The notes beneath the pieces were generated by a model. The model saw only the letters and a list, made by a program, of their open reading frames with translations. It made no database searches and had not been told where the DNA came from. From the NCBI RefSeq assembly GCF_014692675.1, contig NZ_JABFCZ010000026.1:17402-81401 (forward strand): a stretch of DNA of 64,000 nucleotides, read 5' to 3'. Source of the stretch: Roseibium aggregatum (GTDB lineage Bacteria > Pseudomonadota > Alphaproteobacteria > Rhizobiales > Stappiaceae). Both the position numbers and the translations under genes were made by a program. This document shows positions 7,607 through 15,676 of this stretch, in pieces (positions within the stretch are counted from its first letter, which is position 1; each line of letters starts with the position of its first letter).

Positions 7607-8932
7607 CTAATGGTCCCCATGGTGGCCATGCTCGGGAGGTGCGCCGACTCGTGACAGAAACCCGTATTCGAACACGAAAACCAGGGCTATCCCGGCCACG
7701 GCCGCATAGACGATGAGCGGATCATCTTGCCATTTAAGAATTGCGAGGGCCGCCAGGACAACAAGATCGAAGACGATCGCGCAAATCATGATCCAGCCCG
7801 CCGCATTAATTTCGCGACGCAATGCCCGAAACACGCCCCAGTGGATCAGGATGTCCATGACGAGATAGAAAAAGGCACCCAGGGATGCGATCCGGCTCAG
7901 GTCGAAGAAGATGGTCAGCAGCGACGCGATCACCACGGTATAGACGAGCGTATGGTCGCGGATCCGGCCCGGCATGCCGAAATGGCTGTGCGGGATCAGC
8001 TTCATGTCGGTCAGCATGGCCAGCATGCGCGAAACCGCAAAAATGCTCGCGATCAGTCCGGATGCGGTCGCAACGATGGCCAGGAGAACGGTCAGGTAAA
8101 AGCCGACGGACCCGAGGGCCGGTTGAGCCGCCTCGGCCAGCGAATAGTTCTTGGTCTGGATGATCTTGTCGAGGGACAGGGACGAACCGACCGCCAGCGC
8201 GACCAGGAGATAGACGACCACGCAGATACAGATCGATATGACGATGGCCCGGCCGACATTGCGATGCGGTTCGGTAATCTCCGCACCGCTGTTGGTGATC
8301 GTTGTGAAGCCCTTGAACGCCAGGATCGACAGGGCGATGGACGCCACAAACCCGGCAATCCCAAAGTCGTCGCCCGTTCCGGTGGCCTCGAAGGAAATGC
8401 CGGAGGCCCACAGGGCGGCGACGCCGAACAGCGCGATGCCGGCGACCTTGATGACCGCCATGACCACCGAGAACAGATCGACCGACTTGTTGCCCGCGGC
8501 ATTGACCAGGTAGGCAAAGACGATCAGCCCCACCCCGAGAAGGGCAGTCAGGATTTCCGACTGGCCGATATCAAGCCCGCGCAAGACATAGCTGGCAAAG
8601 GTCCGGGCGACGAGGCTTTCGTTGATGACCATGGACAGCGCCATCAGCAGGGCCGCGCCCGCGGCGACCGTCGAAGGACCATAGGCCTTTTGCAGGATCA
8701 TGCCGATCCCGCCCGCCGAGGGAAACGCATTCGACATCTTGATGTAGGTGTAGGCGCTGAAGGCGGTCACAACCGCACCGGCGATGAAGGACAGGGGAAA
8801 CCAGGGTCCGGCAAGCTCTGCGATCTGCCCTGTGAGCGCAAAAATACCCGCGCCGATCATGACGCCGGTTCCCATGGAAACCGCGCCGGGCAGCGTGATG
8901 CTGTTTTTCTGGTACTCCGAGTTCACCACCAT
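7607..8932 (-). CDS. APC-superfamily amino acid permease with His-rich C-terminal tail
   Basis: A 441-residue inner-membrane protein with about twelve hydrophobic helices. The N-terminal motif GAVSMGTGVMIGAGIFALTG is typical of APC transporters, and TNSGAEITEPHRNVGRA is the conserved loop of the family. It ends in PPEHGHHGDH, a His-rich tail that could bind metal, fitting its place between two copper promoters. The substrate is not predictable. The start is uncertain between 8932 (behind GAGGGAG) and the in-frame codon at 8974. It follows the TVP38 gene closely. Confidence 0.8.
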   Translation of the reverse strand: MVVNSEYQKNSITLPGAVSMGTGVMIGAGIFALTGQIAELAGPWFPLSFIAGAVVTAFSAYTYIKMSNAFPSAGGIGMILQKAYGPSTVAAGAALLMALSMVINESLVARTFASYVLRGLDIGQSEILTALLGVGLIVFAYLVNAAGNKSVDLFSVVMAVIKVAGIALFGVAALWASGISFEATGTGDDFGIAGFVASIALSILAFKGFTTITNSGAEITEPHRNVGRAIVISICICVVVYLLVALAVGSSLSLDKIIQTKNYSLAEAAQPALGSVGFYLTVLLAIVATASGLIASIFAVSRMLAMLTDMKLIPHSHFGMPGRIRDHTLVYTVVIASLLTIFFDLSRIASLGAFFYLVMDILIHWGVFRALRREINAAGWIMICAIVFDLVVLAALAILKWQDDPLIVYAAVAGIALVFVFEYGFLSRVGAPPEHGHHGDH

Positions 8933-8960
8933 CTCCCTCTTAAAGATCGATCTGCTTGGT

Positions 8961-9656
8961 TTAACGGTCATCAATCCGTCTTGTTCCCGGCCGTCGCCGC
9001 GCGACTTTACGGATTGCTCCGATCATGACCGGAACGAGTGTGATGAACCCCAGGCCGACAACGGTCCACAAGGACATCCCGAATTCCCCGGATGTGGCTT
9101 CATAGCCGAGGTGGGCCAGAATGAAGCTTGCCGGCAGGATTCCCGCGAATGTGGCCAGAGCGAACCGCCAGGCATGCAGGCAACTGAGGCCGGCGGCATA
9201 ACTGATCATGTCGAAGGAGACGAAAGGCAGCAGCCTGCTGACAAACACGGTAGCCATGAGCGCATGCTGCGACCCCAGCAGCCCGGCATCCAACCTGTCG
9301 CCAAACCATTTCTGGATGACATCCCTGCCGAGCAAACGAGACAGGGCAAAGGCAATCATCGCGCCGAGTTCGGCTCCGATGACCACATACCCCGTCCCGA
9401 AATAATGTCCATATGCAGCCCCTGACGCCAGGGCGATGGGGGCACTCGGGATAGGGCTTGCGACAACGGCGACGGTCATCAATCCGACGATCAGGACCGG
9501 GCCCCACAGTCCGGCCCGACCGACCCAGGACACGAGGTTGTCGTAGGTCAGATGCCGTTGAATGTCTCCCCAGACGCCGGAATACCATGCAAGCAGCCCC
9601 GCGACGGCTATCACAGTCGCGGCAATAACAAGACGGTGAGTTGGATCCGTGGGCAT
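8961..9656 (-). CDS. TVP38/TMEM64 (VTT/DedA-like) membrane protein
   Basis: A 231-residue protein with about six hydrophobic segments. The VTT-domain signature is visible: SPIPSAPIALASGAAYG followed by GAELGAMIAFALSRLLGRD, then FVSRLLPFVSFDMISYAAG. Members are thought to scramble or carry lipids, and some sit in metal-resistance loci. The start at 9656 has AGGCGAC upstream; the frame extends to 9704 without signal features. It precedes the permease and follows the mini membrane gene on the same strand. Confidence 0.85.
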   Translation of the reverse strand: MPTDPTHRLVIAATVIAVAGLLAWYSGVWGDIQRHLTYDNLVSWVGRAGLWGPVLIVGLMTVAVVASPIPSAPIALASGAAYGHYFGTGYVVIGAELGAMIAFALSRLLGRDVIQKWFGDRLDAGLLGSQHALMATVFVSRLLPFVSFDMISYAAGLSCLHAWRFALATFAGILPASFILAHLGYEATSGEFGMSLWTVVGLGFITLVPVMIGAIRKVARRRPGTRRIDDR

Positions 9657-9777
9657 AAGGGTCGCCTCAAGCCGTGTCGACGCCTCCCGGCATGAGCCTT
9701 CCATCTTCTCGAGTTCATGAATCCGATTTCCGGAAACTGTTCGATCACATGTGAATGGTCCAGGCGGTCGTGACCGA

Positions 9778-9873
9778 TTATTTAGCCAGGTACTTCACGA
9801 GGGCGAGGATCGCCAGAACGACCAAAACGATAATGAGCAGCATCCACAAGCCGCCAAATCCAAATCCCATCAT
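9778..9873 (-). CDS. 31-residue single-span membrane peptide
   Basis: Too short for usual gene finding, but well formed. The peptide starts MMGFGFGGLWMLLIIVLVVL, continues with a few more hydrophobic residues and ends in VKYLAK, i.e. one transmembrane helix with a short basic tail. The upstream AGGAAGGAAA is a good ribosome site. I have the impression that similar Gly/Trp-led mini-proteins occur near copper genes, but cannot verify that. It is the first gene after the second CueR-type promoter. Confidence 0.6.
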   Translation of the reverse strand: MMGFGFGGLWMLLIIVLVVLAILALVKYLAK

Positions 9874-10076
9874 TTGCGCGTTTCCTTCCTGCAGCATGCC
9901 GACACTTCACGTCATCCGTTCACCCGGCCGTCGGAGACTTGATTTTTGAATTAAACATCCCGGAGCGGTATTCATCCGGAAGCCACCGCAGTGGCCCCGG
10001 AGAGGATCCAGGCCGCAAACCCGACCGCCCTCGACACGGCGACCGAAACGATCCCGTCCCGAAACCTTCCGTCAAA

Positions 10077-10107
10077 ACGCTACACCTTCCGGCAGGTGGA
10101 AGGTCAA
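10077..10107 (-). promoter_or_regulatory. Second MerR/CueR-type copper promoter
   Basis: A perfect 7-bp dyad ACCTTCC-N7-GGAAGGT (10084-10104). On the minus strand it gives -35 TTGACC (10102-10107), a 19-bp spacer and -10 TAGCGT (10077-10082). It closely resembles the promoter near 7560, sharing GGAAGGTCAAGCG. It points toward the mini membrane gene at 9873, about 200 nt downstream, and then the TVP38 and permease genes. Confidence 0.72.
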
Positions 10108-10973
10108 GCGATCGGGGCCCCGTTCATTCCATCCGGATTGAGTCCGGGTTCTCCTGACTGTTTTCCAGACCGGGAAGAAGCGAGAGATAATGAAGGCGTC
10201 GACAATCTCAGATTCGAGGAATGCCTGCATCGTGACGCGACTGACGGAACTGCTTAGGCGGTGTCGGCAAATTCATCTGCATCGGGCTCAACGGCCGCGA
10301 CCATGCGGAAGAAACCGGCATGGCCATCCCGAGCGAACCGGACCAAGCCATACCGATTACCGGACGGATTCGCGCCAGGTCGAAGCGTAGTTCAGAAGAC
10401 GGGTATCGGCTACGATCGCCACGTAGGAACGGTCATTTATCGCTTCAGGTTCTGATTTTTCACAAGTTGCCAGCAGCGCCGCACCGATACCGGTCCCGGT
10501 GGCTGACCCCTCGGATGATTCCACTGACGATCCCATCGCAGTCTGAAGCATCTCCAGAAACAGGCTGAACTCGCGGCCGATCGCATCGAGGCTGATGTTC
10601 AGGATATGGCGATCCAGCTGATTGACGGCCAGAATAGCGGTCAGCACCAGCAGCATGTAAGAGCAGGATTGACTGCCCTTCGACCAACTCGGGATCGATT
10701 TCGCTCCGGCCGCCTTTTCGCCCGGTCGGCCTGAACCCGGAACGGTATCGTCCGCCATCGCGCGATTGCCTACCCCCTTCAGCATCTCCCCGACCTTTGT
10801 TGGGCAACTTGCGTAAGAATTCAATAGAAGCACGGCCGTTTCACCCGCATCCGGGACCTCAGTGGAAGGGCGCCGGGACTGGTCTCAAAACCCGTTCCAG
10901 GGGCGAGTGTGAAACTCTGCACGAACATCCATCTGGTCAATGATCCGCGCGGCGTCCATGCGAGCTTCGTCTT
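10108..10973. other. Degenerate intergenic region
   Basis: Apart from the transporter remnant described separately, no frame in this stretch has a recognisable start signal or protein family. It looks like decayed DNA between the copper island and the alicyclic-acid cluster. Confidence 0.5.
10357..10833 (-). pseudogene. Remnant of a major-facilitator transporter gene
   Basis: Around 10575-10660 the minus strand encodes a stretch ending VNQLDRHILNISLDAIGREF. This is a classic first-helix sequence of MFS transporters (the LDR motif followed by I-x-x-EF-x-L). The frame then continues for about 75 residues with no further transmembrane helices, and no other MFS parts are visible downstream. It is best read as a 5' fragment left after deletion. 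Confidence 0.5.
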
Positions 10974-12026
10974 TCATGCGCCTGCTCCCTGCGAGGCAGA
11001 CGGATCCGCGATCCGCACGATGACCTTGCCGAGCCGGTCCGGCGCGGACAGCCGGTTGAGGGCCTCGGCGGCCTGTTGTAGCGGATAGACGCTGTCGATG
11101 GGCACCTCGAAGTGCCCCGCTTCGAAGCTGGCGATCAGCCGGCGGAATTCCTCGAAACTGCCCATGGTCGAGCCGTGCACCGAAAGCTGGCGGATGAACA
11201 GCCGCTGGAGGTCGGCACCCGGCTGCGATCCGGTGGTTGCCCCGCAAGTAACGAGGCTGCCGCCCCGGCACAGGCTGCGCAGCGACTGACCCCAGGTCGC
11301 CTCGCCCACATTGTCGACCACGAGATCGGCTCCCTGCCCGCCGGTCATTGCAAGGACCGCCTTTGCCACGTCGCCTTCACGATAATCGATCATCTCGAAG
11401 CCGGCCTTGCGGAAATGGTCGAGCTTCTGCGCACCGGTGGTGGTGAGGATGACGCGCACGCCTGCCATGCGCGCCAGTTGCGCCGCCGCGTAAGAGACGC
11501 CGCCGCCCGCCCCCTGGACGAGCACGACAGCGCCGGGGGTCAGCGGCACCTTGCCGAACAGCATTCGCCAGGCGGTCAGATAGGCAACCCCGAGAGCCGC
11601 CGCTCCATTGACGTCGGCCTTGTCGGAAATCGGCAGCAGCGATGTCTCCGGCATCACCAGGTATTCCGCCATGGTGCCGTCCCGGTGCTCGCCCGGGATT
11701 TTCGCCTTGACGCACAGCGGATGCTCGCCCGCCAGACAATAGCGGCACCGGCCGCAGAACTCATACGGGTAGACCACGACCCGGCGTCCCGGCGCCAGTT
11801 GCGTTTCGGCGCCGGCCGCGACCACCTCGCCGACGCCGTCCACGCCCATGACCTGCGGCAACTCGTGGGTGATGCCGGCGCCGTTATCGCGCATGTAAAG
11901 GTCGACCCGGTTTACCGAGGCGGCGAGCATGCGCACGAGCACCTCGCCCGTCCCCGGCTCCGGCCTTGCAACTTCTCGCACGACGGCGCCGTCCGGGCCC
12001 CGCTGTTCCAACACAAGTGCCAGCAT
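10974..12026 (-). CDS. Zinc-type alcohol dehydrogenase / quinone oxidoreductase family
   Basis: A 350-residue NAD(P)-dependent medium-chain dehydrogenase. Visible features are the structural zinc loop CGRCRYCLAGEHPLC (about residues 90-104), the nucleotide-binding motif VQGAGGGVSYAAAQLA (about 165) and the GVDGVGEV region. The start at 12026 has GGGGAG at good spacing; five codons upstream would also be open. A half-conserved copy of the MarR operator lies in its promoter, which ties it to the badHI-like cluster across the regulator gene. A hydroxy-acyl-CoA or alicyclic alcohol substrate is possible but not shown. Confidence 0.8.
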   Translation of the reverse strand: MLALVLEQRGPDGAVVREVARPEPGTGEVLVRMLAASVNRVDLYMRDNGAGITHELPQVMGVDGVGEVVAAGAETQLAPGRRVVVYPYEFCGRCRYCLAGEHPLCVKAKIPGEHRDGTMAEYLVMPETSLLPISDKADVNGAAALGVAYLTAWRMLFGKVPLTPGAVVLVQGAGGGVSYAAAQLARMAGVRVILTTTGAQKLDHFRKAGFEMIDYREGDVAKAVLAMTGGQGADLVVDNVGEATWGQSLRSLCRGGSLVTCGATTGSQPGADLQRLFIRQLSVHGSTMGSFEEFRRLIASFEAGHFEVPIDSVYPLQQAAEALNRLSAPDRLGKVIVRIADPSASQGAGA

Positions 12027-12066
12027 GTTTTTCTCCCCCATCGCAGCCTCTGCCGTTGATTATTTA

Positions 12067-12083
12067 GGTCAATATATTTGCAT
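12067..12083. promoter_or_regulatory. Probable second MarR operator, upstream of the alcohol dehydrogenase gene
   Basis: The sequence GGTCAATATATTTGCAT matches 13 of 17 positions of the perfect operator at 12752-12768 (TGTCAATATCTTGACAT). It lies about 40 nt upstream of the alcohol dehydrogenase start, where a repressor would block transcription. Confidence 0.5.
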
Positions 12084-12168
12084 AATAGGATCAATTTCGC
12101 CGAGCCGCCAAGACGGCATTCGCCCGGAAGCGCTCTGAACCGCCGGTATCACCCGCCCGAGCGCCGAT

Positions 12169-12687
12169 CTAGCTCTCCTCGGAGCCTTGATCGAGCCGCT
12201 TCATGTTGGTGAGCAGCTTGTCGAAATAGTGGATGGCGTGGATCTTGTCGGTCGTGGAAAATCCCTCAAGGGCTGCGTCATAAAACGCCGCAATCTTGGC
12301 GCTCATGTCCCTGCGCCAGACATCGCGCCCCTTTGCCGACAGGCGGATCAGGCGGCTGCGGCTGTCGACGGGCGAAACCACCCGCTCGATCAGTCCCTGG
12401 GCCTCCAGACGCGACAGGACACCGGTAAGGTTCTGGCGACTGACCAGCAGGAAGCGCGTCAGGTCGCCGACCGAAATTCCCTCCTCCATGCCATCGCGGG
12501 CCAGGGCGCCGATGATCGCCCATTGCTGGGTGGTGATACGGGTCTCCTCCAGCGCGCGGGTGCCGGTTTTGTGCATGATATTGGCGCACTGATAGAGCCG
12601 GAAGAACAGCCGGTTCGCCAGATCGTCGATGTTTGTACCAGTGTCGGCGCCCGTACTCGCGCCGATGGAAATCTCTTGTTCGCTCAT
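12169..12687 (-). CDS. MarR-family regulator, BadR-like
   Basis: A 172-residue MarR protein. The winged helix is clear: TTQQWAIIGALARDG, GDLTRFLLVSRQNLTGVLSR as recognition helix, and VSPVDSRSRLIRLSAKG as wing. In Rhodopseudomonas palustris the MarR protein BadR controls cyclohexanecarboxylate and benzoate genes; this gene is divergent from badH-like and badI-like genes, so the same role is inferred. The start at 12687 was chosen over 12729 because it begins the conserved part. It probably represses itself, the enzyme operon and the alcohol dehydrogenase gene through the two operators. Confidence 0.82.
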   Translation of the reverse strand: MSEQEISIGASTGADTGTNIDDLANRLFFRLYQCANIMHKTGTRALEETRITTQQWAIIGALARDGMEEGISVGDLTRFLLVSRQNLTGVLSRLEAQGLIERVVSPVDSRSRLIRLSAKGRDVWRRDMSAKIAAFYDAALEGFSTTDKIHAIHYFDKLLTNMKRLDQGSEES

Positions 12688-12751
12688 GGCCGCACAGTGC
12701 GTTCTTTTGCCGGACCGGTCAACGGTCAACCGCGGTGTTCGGAATTTTTAA

Positions 12752-12767
12752 TGTCAATATCTTGACA
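12752..12767. promoter_or_regulatory. Perfect MarR-type operator overlapping the enzyme operon promoter
   Basis: The perfect palindrome TGTCAA-TATC-TTGACA lies between the divergent regulator and badH-like genes. Its right half is itself a consensus -35 (TTGACA, 12762-12767), followed after 17 bp by TCTCAT (12785-12790) as a fair -10 for the plus strand. A bound repressor would cover the -35. Confidence 0.72.
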
Positions 12768-12883
12768 TATTATTGCGTCTCTTGTCTCATTCTCCCAACC
12801 AGCGGCGACGGGTGGAGGCCCATTGCAGTCCCGGCAGCACTCGCCGCACCCGGCAAAGTCGCACATGAAGGAGGAGACAGCCC

Positions 12884-13651
12884 GTGAAAGGCCTGAAGGA
12901 GAAAATCGTCGTCGTAACCGGCGGAGGCGGCGGCATCGGCGCGGCGACCTGCCGGCGCTTTGCCGAAGACGGCGCGCATGTGGTCGTCATGGACGTCAAT
13001 GACGAGGCCGCACACGCCGTCGCAGACGGGATCGTGGCCGACGGCGGCCGGGCTACGGCAACCGTTGCCGACCTGACCGACTATGACGCGGCAGTTGCCG
13101 CGGTCGCCCGCATCGAGAAGGAAACCGGGCCGATCGACGTTCTGGTCAACGGCATCGGCTGGGACGTGTTCACGCCGTTCCTGAAGAGCGGACCGGACTT
13201 CTGGACCCGGATCATCGACATCAACCTGCGCGGCGTTCTCAACATCACTCATCCGGTACTGGCACGTATGGCCGAACGGGGCGCGGGCCGGATCGTCTCC
13301 ATTGCCTCGGATGCCGCGCGCGGCGGATCATCGGGCGAATCCGTCTATGCCGCCTGCAAGGCCGGCATCATCGCGTTTTCCAAGACCATCGCGCGGGAAC
13401 ACGCCCGCCAGGGCATCACCGCCAATGTGGTCTGCCCGGGCGTCACCGAGACGGCGATGCTGGAAAAATTCATGGAAGCGGCCGGCGACAAGGAAAAGCT
13501 GCGCACCGCCTTTACCCGCGCGGTGCCCATGGGGCGGCTGGGCCAGCCGGACGACCTGCCGGGCGCCATCCTGTTTTTTGCAAGCGACGACGCCGCATTT
13601 GTCACCGGACAGGTCCTTTCCGTGTCCGGCGGCCTGACGATGCACGGTTGA
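12884..13651 (+). CDS. badH: 2-hydroxycyclohexanecarboxyl-CoA dehydrogenase-like SDR
   Basis: A 255-residue short-chain dehydrogenase with the NAD motif TGGGGGIGAA (residues about 12-21), the NGIG variant of the NNAG motif, the catalytic Ser in SIASDAAR, and YAACK as active-site Tyr/Lys. Length and neighbours (badI-like hydrolase, acyl-CoA dehydrogenase, MarR regulator) point to BadH, which oxidises 2-hydroxycyclohexanecarboxyl-CoA to the 2-keto form. It starts with GTG behind GGAGGAG. The symbol rests on similarity and context. Confidence 0.78.
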   Translation: MKGLKEKIVVVTGGGGGIGAATCRRFAEDGAHVVVMDVNDEAAHAVADGIVADGGRATATVADLTDYDAAVAAVARIEKETGPIDVLVNGIGWDVFTPFLKSGPDFWTRIIDINLRGVLNITHPVLARMAERGAGRIVSIASDAARGGSSGESVYAACKAGIIAFSKTIAREHARQGITANVVCPGVTETAMLEKFMEAAGDKEKLRTAFTRAVPMGRLGQPDDLPGAILFFASDDAAFVTGQVLSVSGGLTMHG

Positions 13652-13666
13652 GGGAGGAGAGAACCG

Positions 13667-14449
13667 ATGGACTATCAGGACATTCTGTACGAGGTGAAGG
13701 ACGGTGCGGCCTACATCACCATCAACCGCCCGGAAAAATACAACGCCTTTCGCGGCCAGACCTGCGAGGAACTGATCCAGGCGTTCAACCGCGCCGGCTG
13801 GGACAAGTCGGTCGGTGTAATCGTGCTGGCGGGCGCCGGCGACAAGGCGTTCTGCACCGGCGGCGATCAGTCCGCTCATGAAGGCCAGTACGACGGGCGC
13901 GGCACCATCGGCCTGCCGATGGAGGACCTGCACTCCATCATCCGTGACGTGCCGAAACCGGTGATCGCCAGGGTCCAGGGCTTCGCCATCGGCGGCGGCA
14001 ACGTGCTCGCGACGATCTGCGACTTCACCATCGCCGGCGACAAGGCCGTGTTCGGCCAGGTCGGACCGAAGGTCGGTTCGGTCGATCCGGGCTTCGGCAC
14101 CGCCTATCTGGCGCGGATCGTCGGCGAAAAGAAGGCCCGGGAGATCTGGTACCTGTGCCGGCGCTATTCTGCGCAGGAGGCCCTGGACATGGGGCTGGTC
14201 AACACGGTGGTTCCGAACGACGACCTCGATGCCGAGGTTGAGCGCTGGGTGGCCGAAATCATGGAGAAGAGCCCGACCGCGCTGGCGATCGCCAAACGCT
14301 CTTTCAACATGGACACCGAACACCAGCGCGGCATCGCCGGCATGGGCATGTATGCGCTCAGCCTCTACTACGACACCGAGGAATCCCGGGAAGGTGGCAA
14401 GGCGTTCAGGGAAAAGCGCAAACCGGACTTCCGGAAGTACCAGCGCTGA
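13667..14449 (+). CDS. badI: 2-ketocyclohexanecarboxyl-CoA hydrolase
   Basis: A 260-residue crotonase-fold protein. The N terminus (ILYEVKDGAAYITINRPEKY), the CoA-binding GDKAFCTGGDQS, the oxyanion-hole region GFAIGGGN and the SVDPGFGTAYLARIVGEKKA stretch agree with BadI, the ring-opening enzyme that hydrolyses 2-ketocyclohexanecarboxyl-CoA to pimeloyl-CoA. MenB-like enzymes are the nearest alternative. It follows badH by 15 nt with a strong GGAGG. Confidence 0.85.
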   Translation: MDYQDILYEVKDGAAYITINRPEKYNAFRGQTCEELIQAFNRAGWDKSVGVIVLAGAGDKAFCTGGDQSAHEGQYDGRGTIGLPMEDLHSIIRDVPKPVIARVQGFAIGGGNVLATICDFTIAGDKAVFGQVGPKVGSVDPGFGTAYLARIVGEKKAREIWYLCRRYSAQEALDMGLVNTVVPNDDLDAEVERWVAEIMEKSPTALAIAKRSFNMDTEHQRGIAGMGMYALSLYYDTEESREGGKAFREKRKPDFRKYQR

Positions 14450-14503
14450 CGCTGCGCGGGCTTTCCGCGTCTCCCGTAAGGCTTTCCGGACAAGGACTGC
14501 AGC

Positions 14504-15676
14504 ATGAAAACGGTTTTCGACACCGAGGAACTGGAACCGGTCCGCGATCTGGCGCGCAGGTTCGCGCAGGAACGGGTCGCCCCCGGCTACATGGAGCGGG
14601 AGAAATCGGGCCGCTTCGACATGGCGCTGGTGCGCGAAATGGGCGGCCTGGGCCTGATCGCGCCGGAACTGGGCGAACAATACGGCGGCCTGGGCGCCAG
14701 CCACCTGTGCTCCGGCCTCATCATCGAGGAAATCGGCAAGGCCGACTTCACCTTCAGCTATGTGTCCCTGCTCGCCTCGCTGAACGGCCAGATCCTTTCC
14801 GCCAACGCCAGGCCGGAGGTGGCAGAGGAATGGCTGCCCGGCCTGATCGCCGGCGAACACCTGCTTGCCATTGCGCTGACCGAACCCAAGGGCGGATCCG
14901 ACGCCGCGAGCCTTGGGCTCAAGATGGAACGCGACAGCGACGCTTACATCCTCAACGGCGAGAAGACCTCGATCTCCGCCAACCAGGTGGCCAAGGGCGT
15001 CATCACCTTCGCCCGAACCGGAACGGCCGAGGACCGCGCCCGCGGCATCTCGGCCATTCTGGTGCCGCTCGACCTGCCGGGCATCACCACCTCCAAATTC
15101 TCCAACATGGGCCAGAATTCCATCGGCCACGGCTCGATCTGGTTCGACAATGTGCGGGTGCCGGCGAACCATCTGCTCGGCGAGGAAGGCAAGGGCTTCG
15201 TGCAGGTCATGCAGGGCTTCGACTTCTCCCGTTCGCTGATCGGCCTGCAGGCGCTCGGCACCGCCCGCCAGAGCCTCGACGAGACCTGGACCTATATCGG
15301 CGAGCGCCGGGCCTTCGGCAAACCGCTGAGCGCCTACCAGGGCATCACCCATCAGCTTGCCGACTTCGACACCAGGGTCGAGGCGGCACGGCTTCTGAGC
15401 CTGAACGCGCTGTGGCTGAAAGACCAGGGCCTGCGCCACACCGCCGAGGCGGCGATGACCAAGTGGTGGCCACCGCTGCTTGCCTACGAGGCGATCCACG
15501 CCTGTCTCCTGATCCATGGACACGCCGGTTATTCCGACGCCCTGCCCTTCCAGCAGCGGCTGCGCGACGTGCTCGGCCTGCAGATCGGCGACGGAACCGC
15601 GCACATCATGAAAAACATCATTGCCCGCGAACGGGCGGGTCGAACCGCCAACGCTGCCTCAGAAAAGATCCGGTGA
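14504..15676 (+). CDS. Acyl-CoA dehydrogenase, probably cyclohexanecarboxyl-CoA type
   Basis: A 390-residue flavin-dependent acyl-CoA dehydrogenase. Family landmarks are LIAPELGEQYGGLG, ALTEPKGGSDA, LNGEKTSISA, RRAFGKPLSAYQG and IHGHAGYSD. At the usual catalytic position (family consensus Y-E-G-T) it has IGDGTAH, so Asp stands where Glu is normal. Context with badHI-like genes suggests AliB-like oxidation of cyclohexanecarboxyl-CoA. Its 3' end overlaps the convergent phosphoesterase gene by 18 nt. No CoA ligase or hydratase of the pathway is in the window. Confidence 0.82.
   Translation: MKTVFDTEELEPVRDLARRFAQERVAPGYMEREKSGRFDMALVREMGGLGLIAPELGEQYGGLGASHLCSGLIIEEIGKADFTFSYVSLLASLNGQILSANARPEVAEEWLPGLIAGEHLLAIALTEPKGGSDAASLGLKMERDSDAYILNGEKTSISANQVAKGVITFARTGTAEDRARGISAILVPLDLPGITTSKFSNMGQNSIGHGSIWFDNVRVPANHLLGEEGKGFVQVMQGFDFSRSLIGLQALGTARQSLDETWTYIGERRAFGKPLSAYQGITHQLADFDTRVEAARLLSLNALWLKDQGLRHTAEAAMTKWWPPLLAYEAIHACLLIHGHAGYSDALPFQQRLRDVLGLQIGDGTAHIMKNIIARERAGRTANAASEKIR

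Noticed and set aside
9939..10157. Short plus-strand frames around the second copper promoter
   Set aside because: They cross the CueR-type dyad and have no conserved features.
13328..15604. 758-residue minus frame across the badHI-like cluster
   Set aside because: Opposite three recognised enzymes with ribosome sites; no domain in the product.
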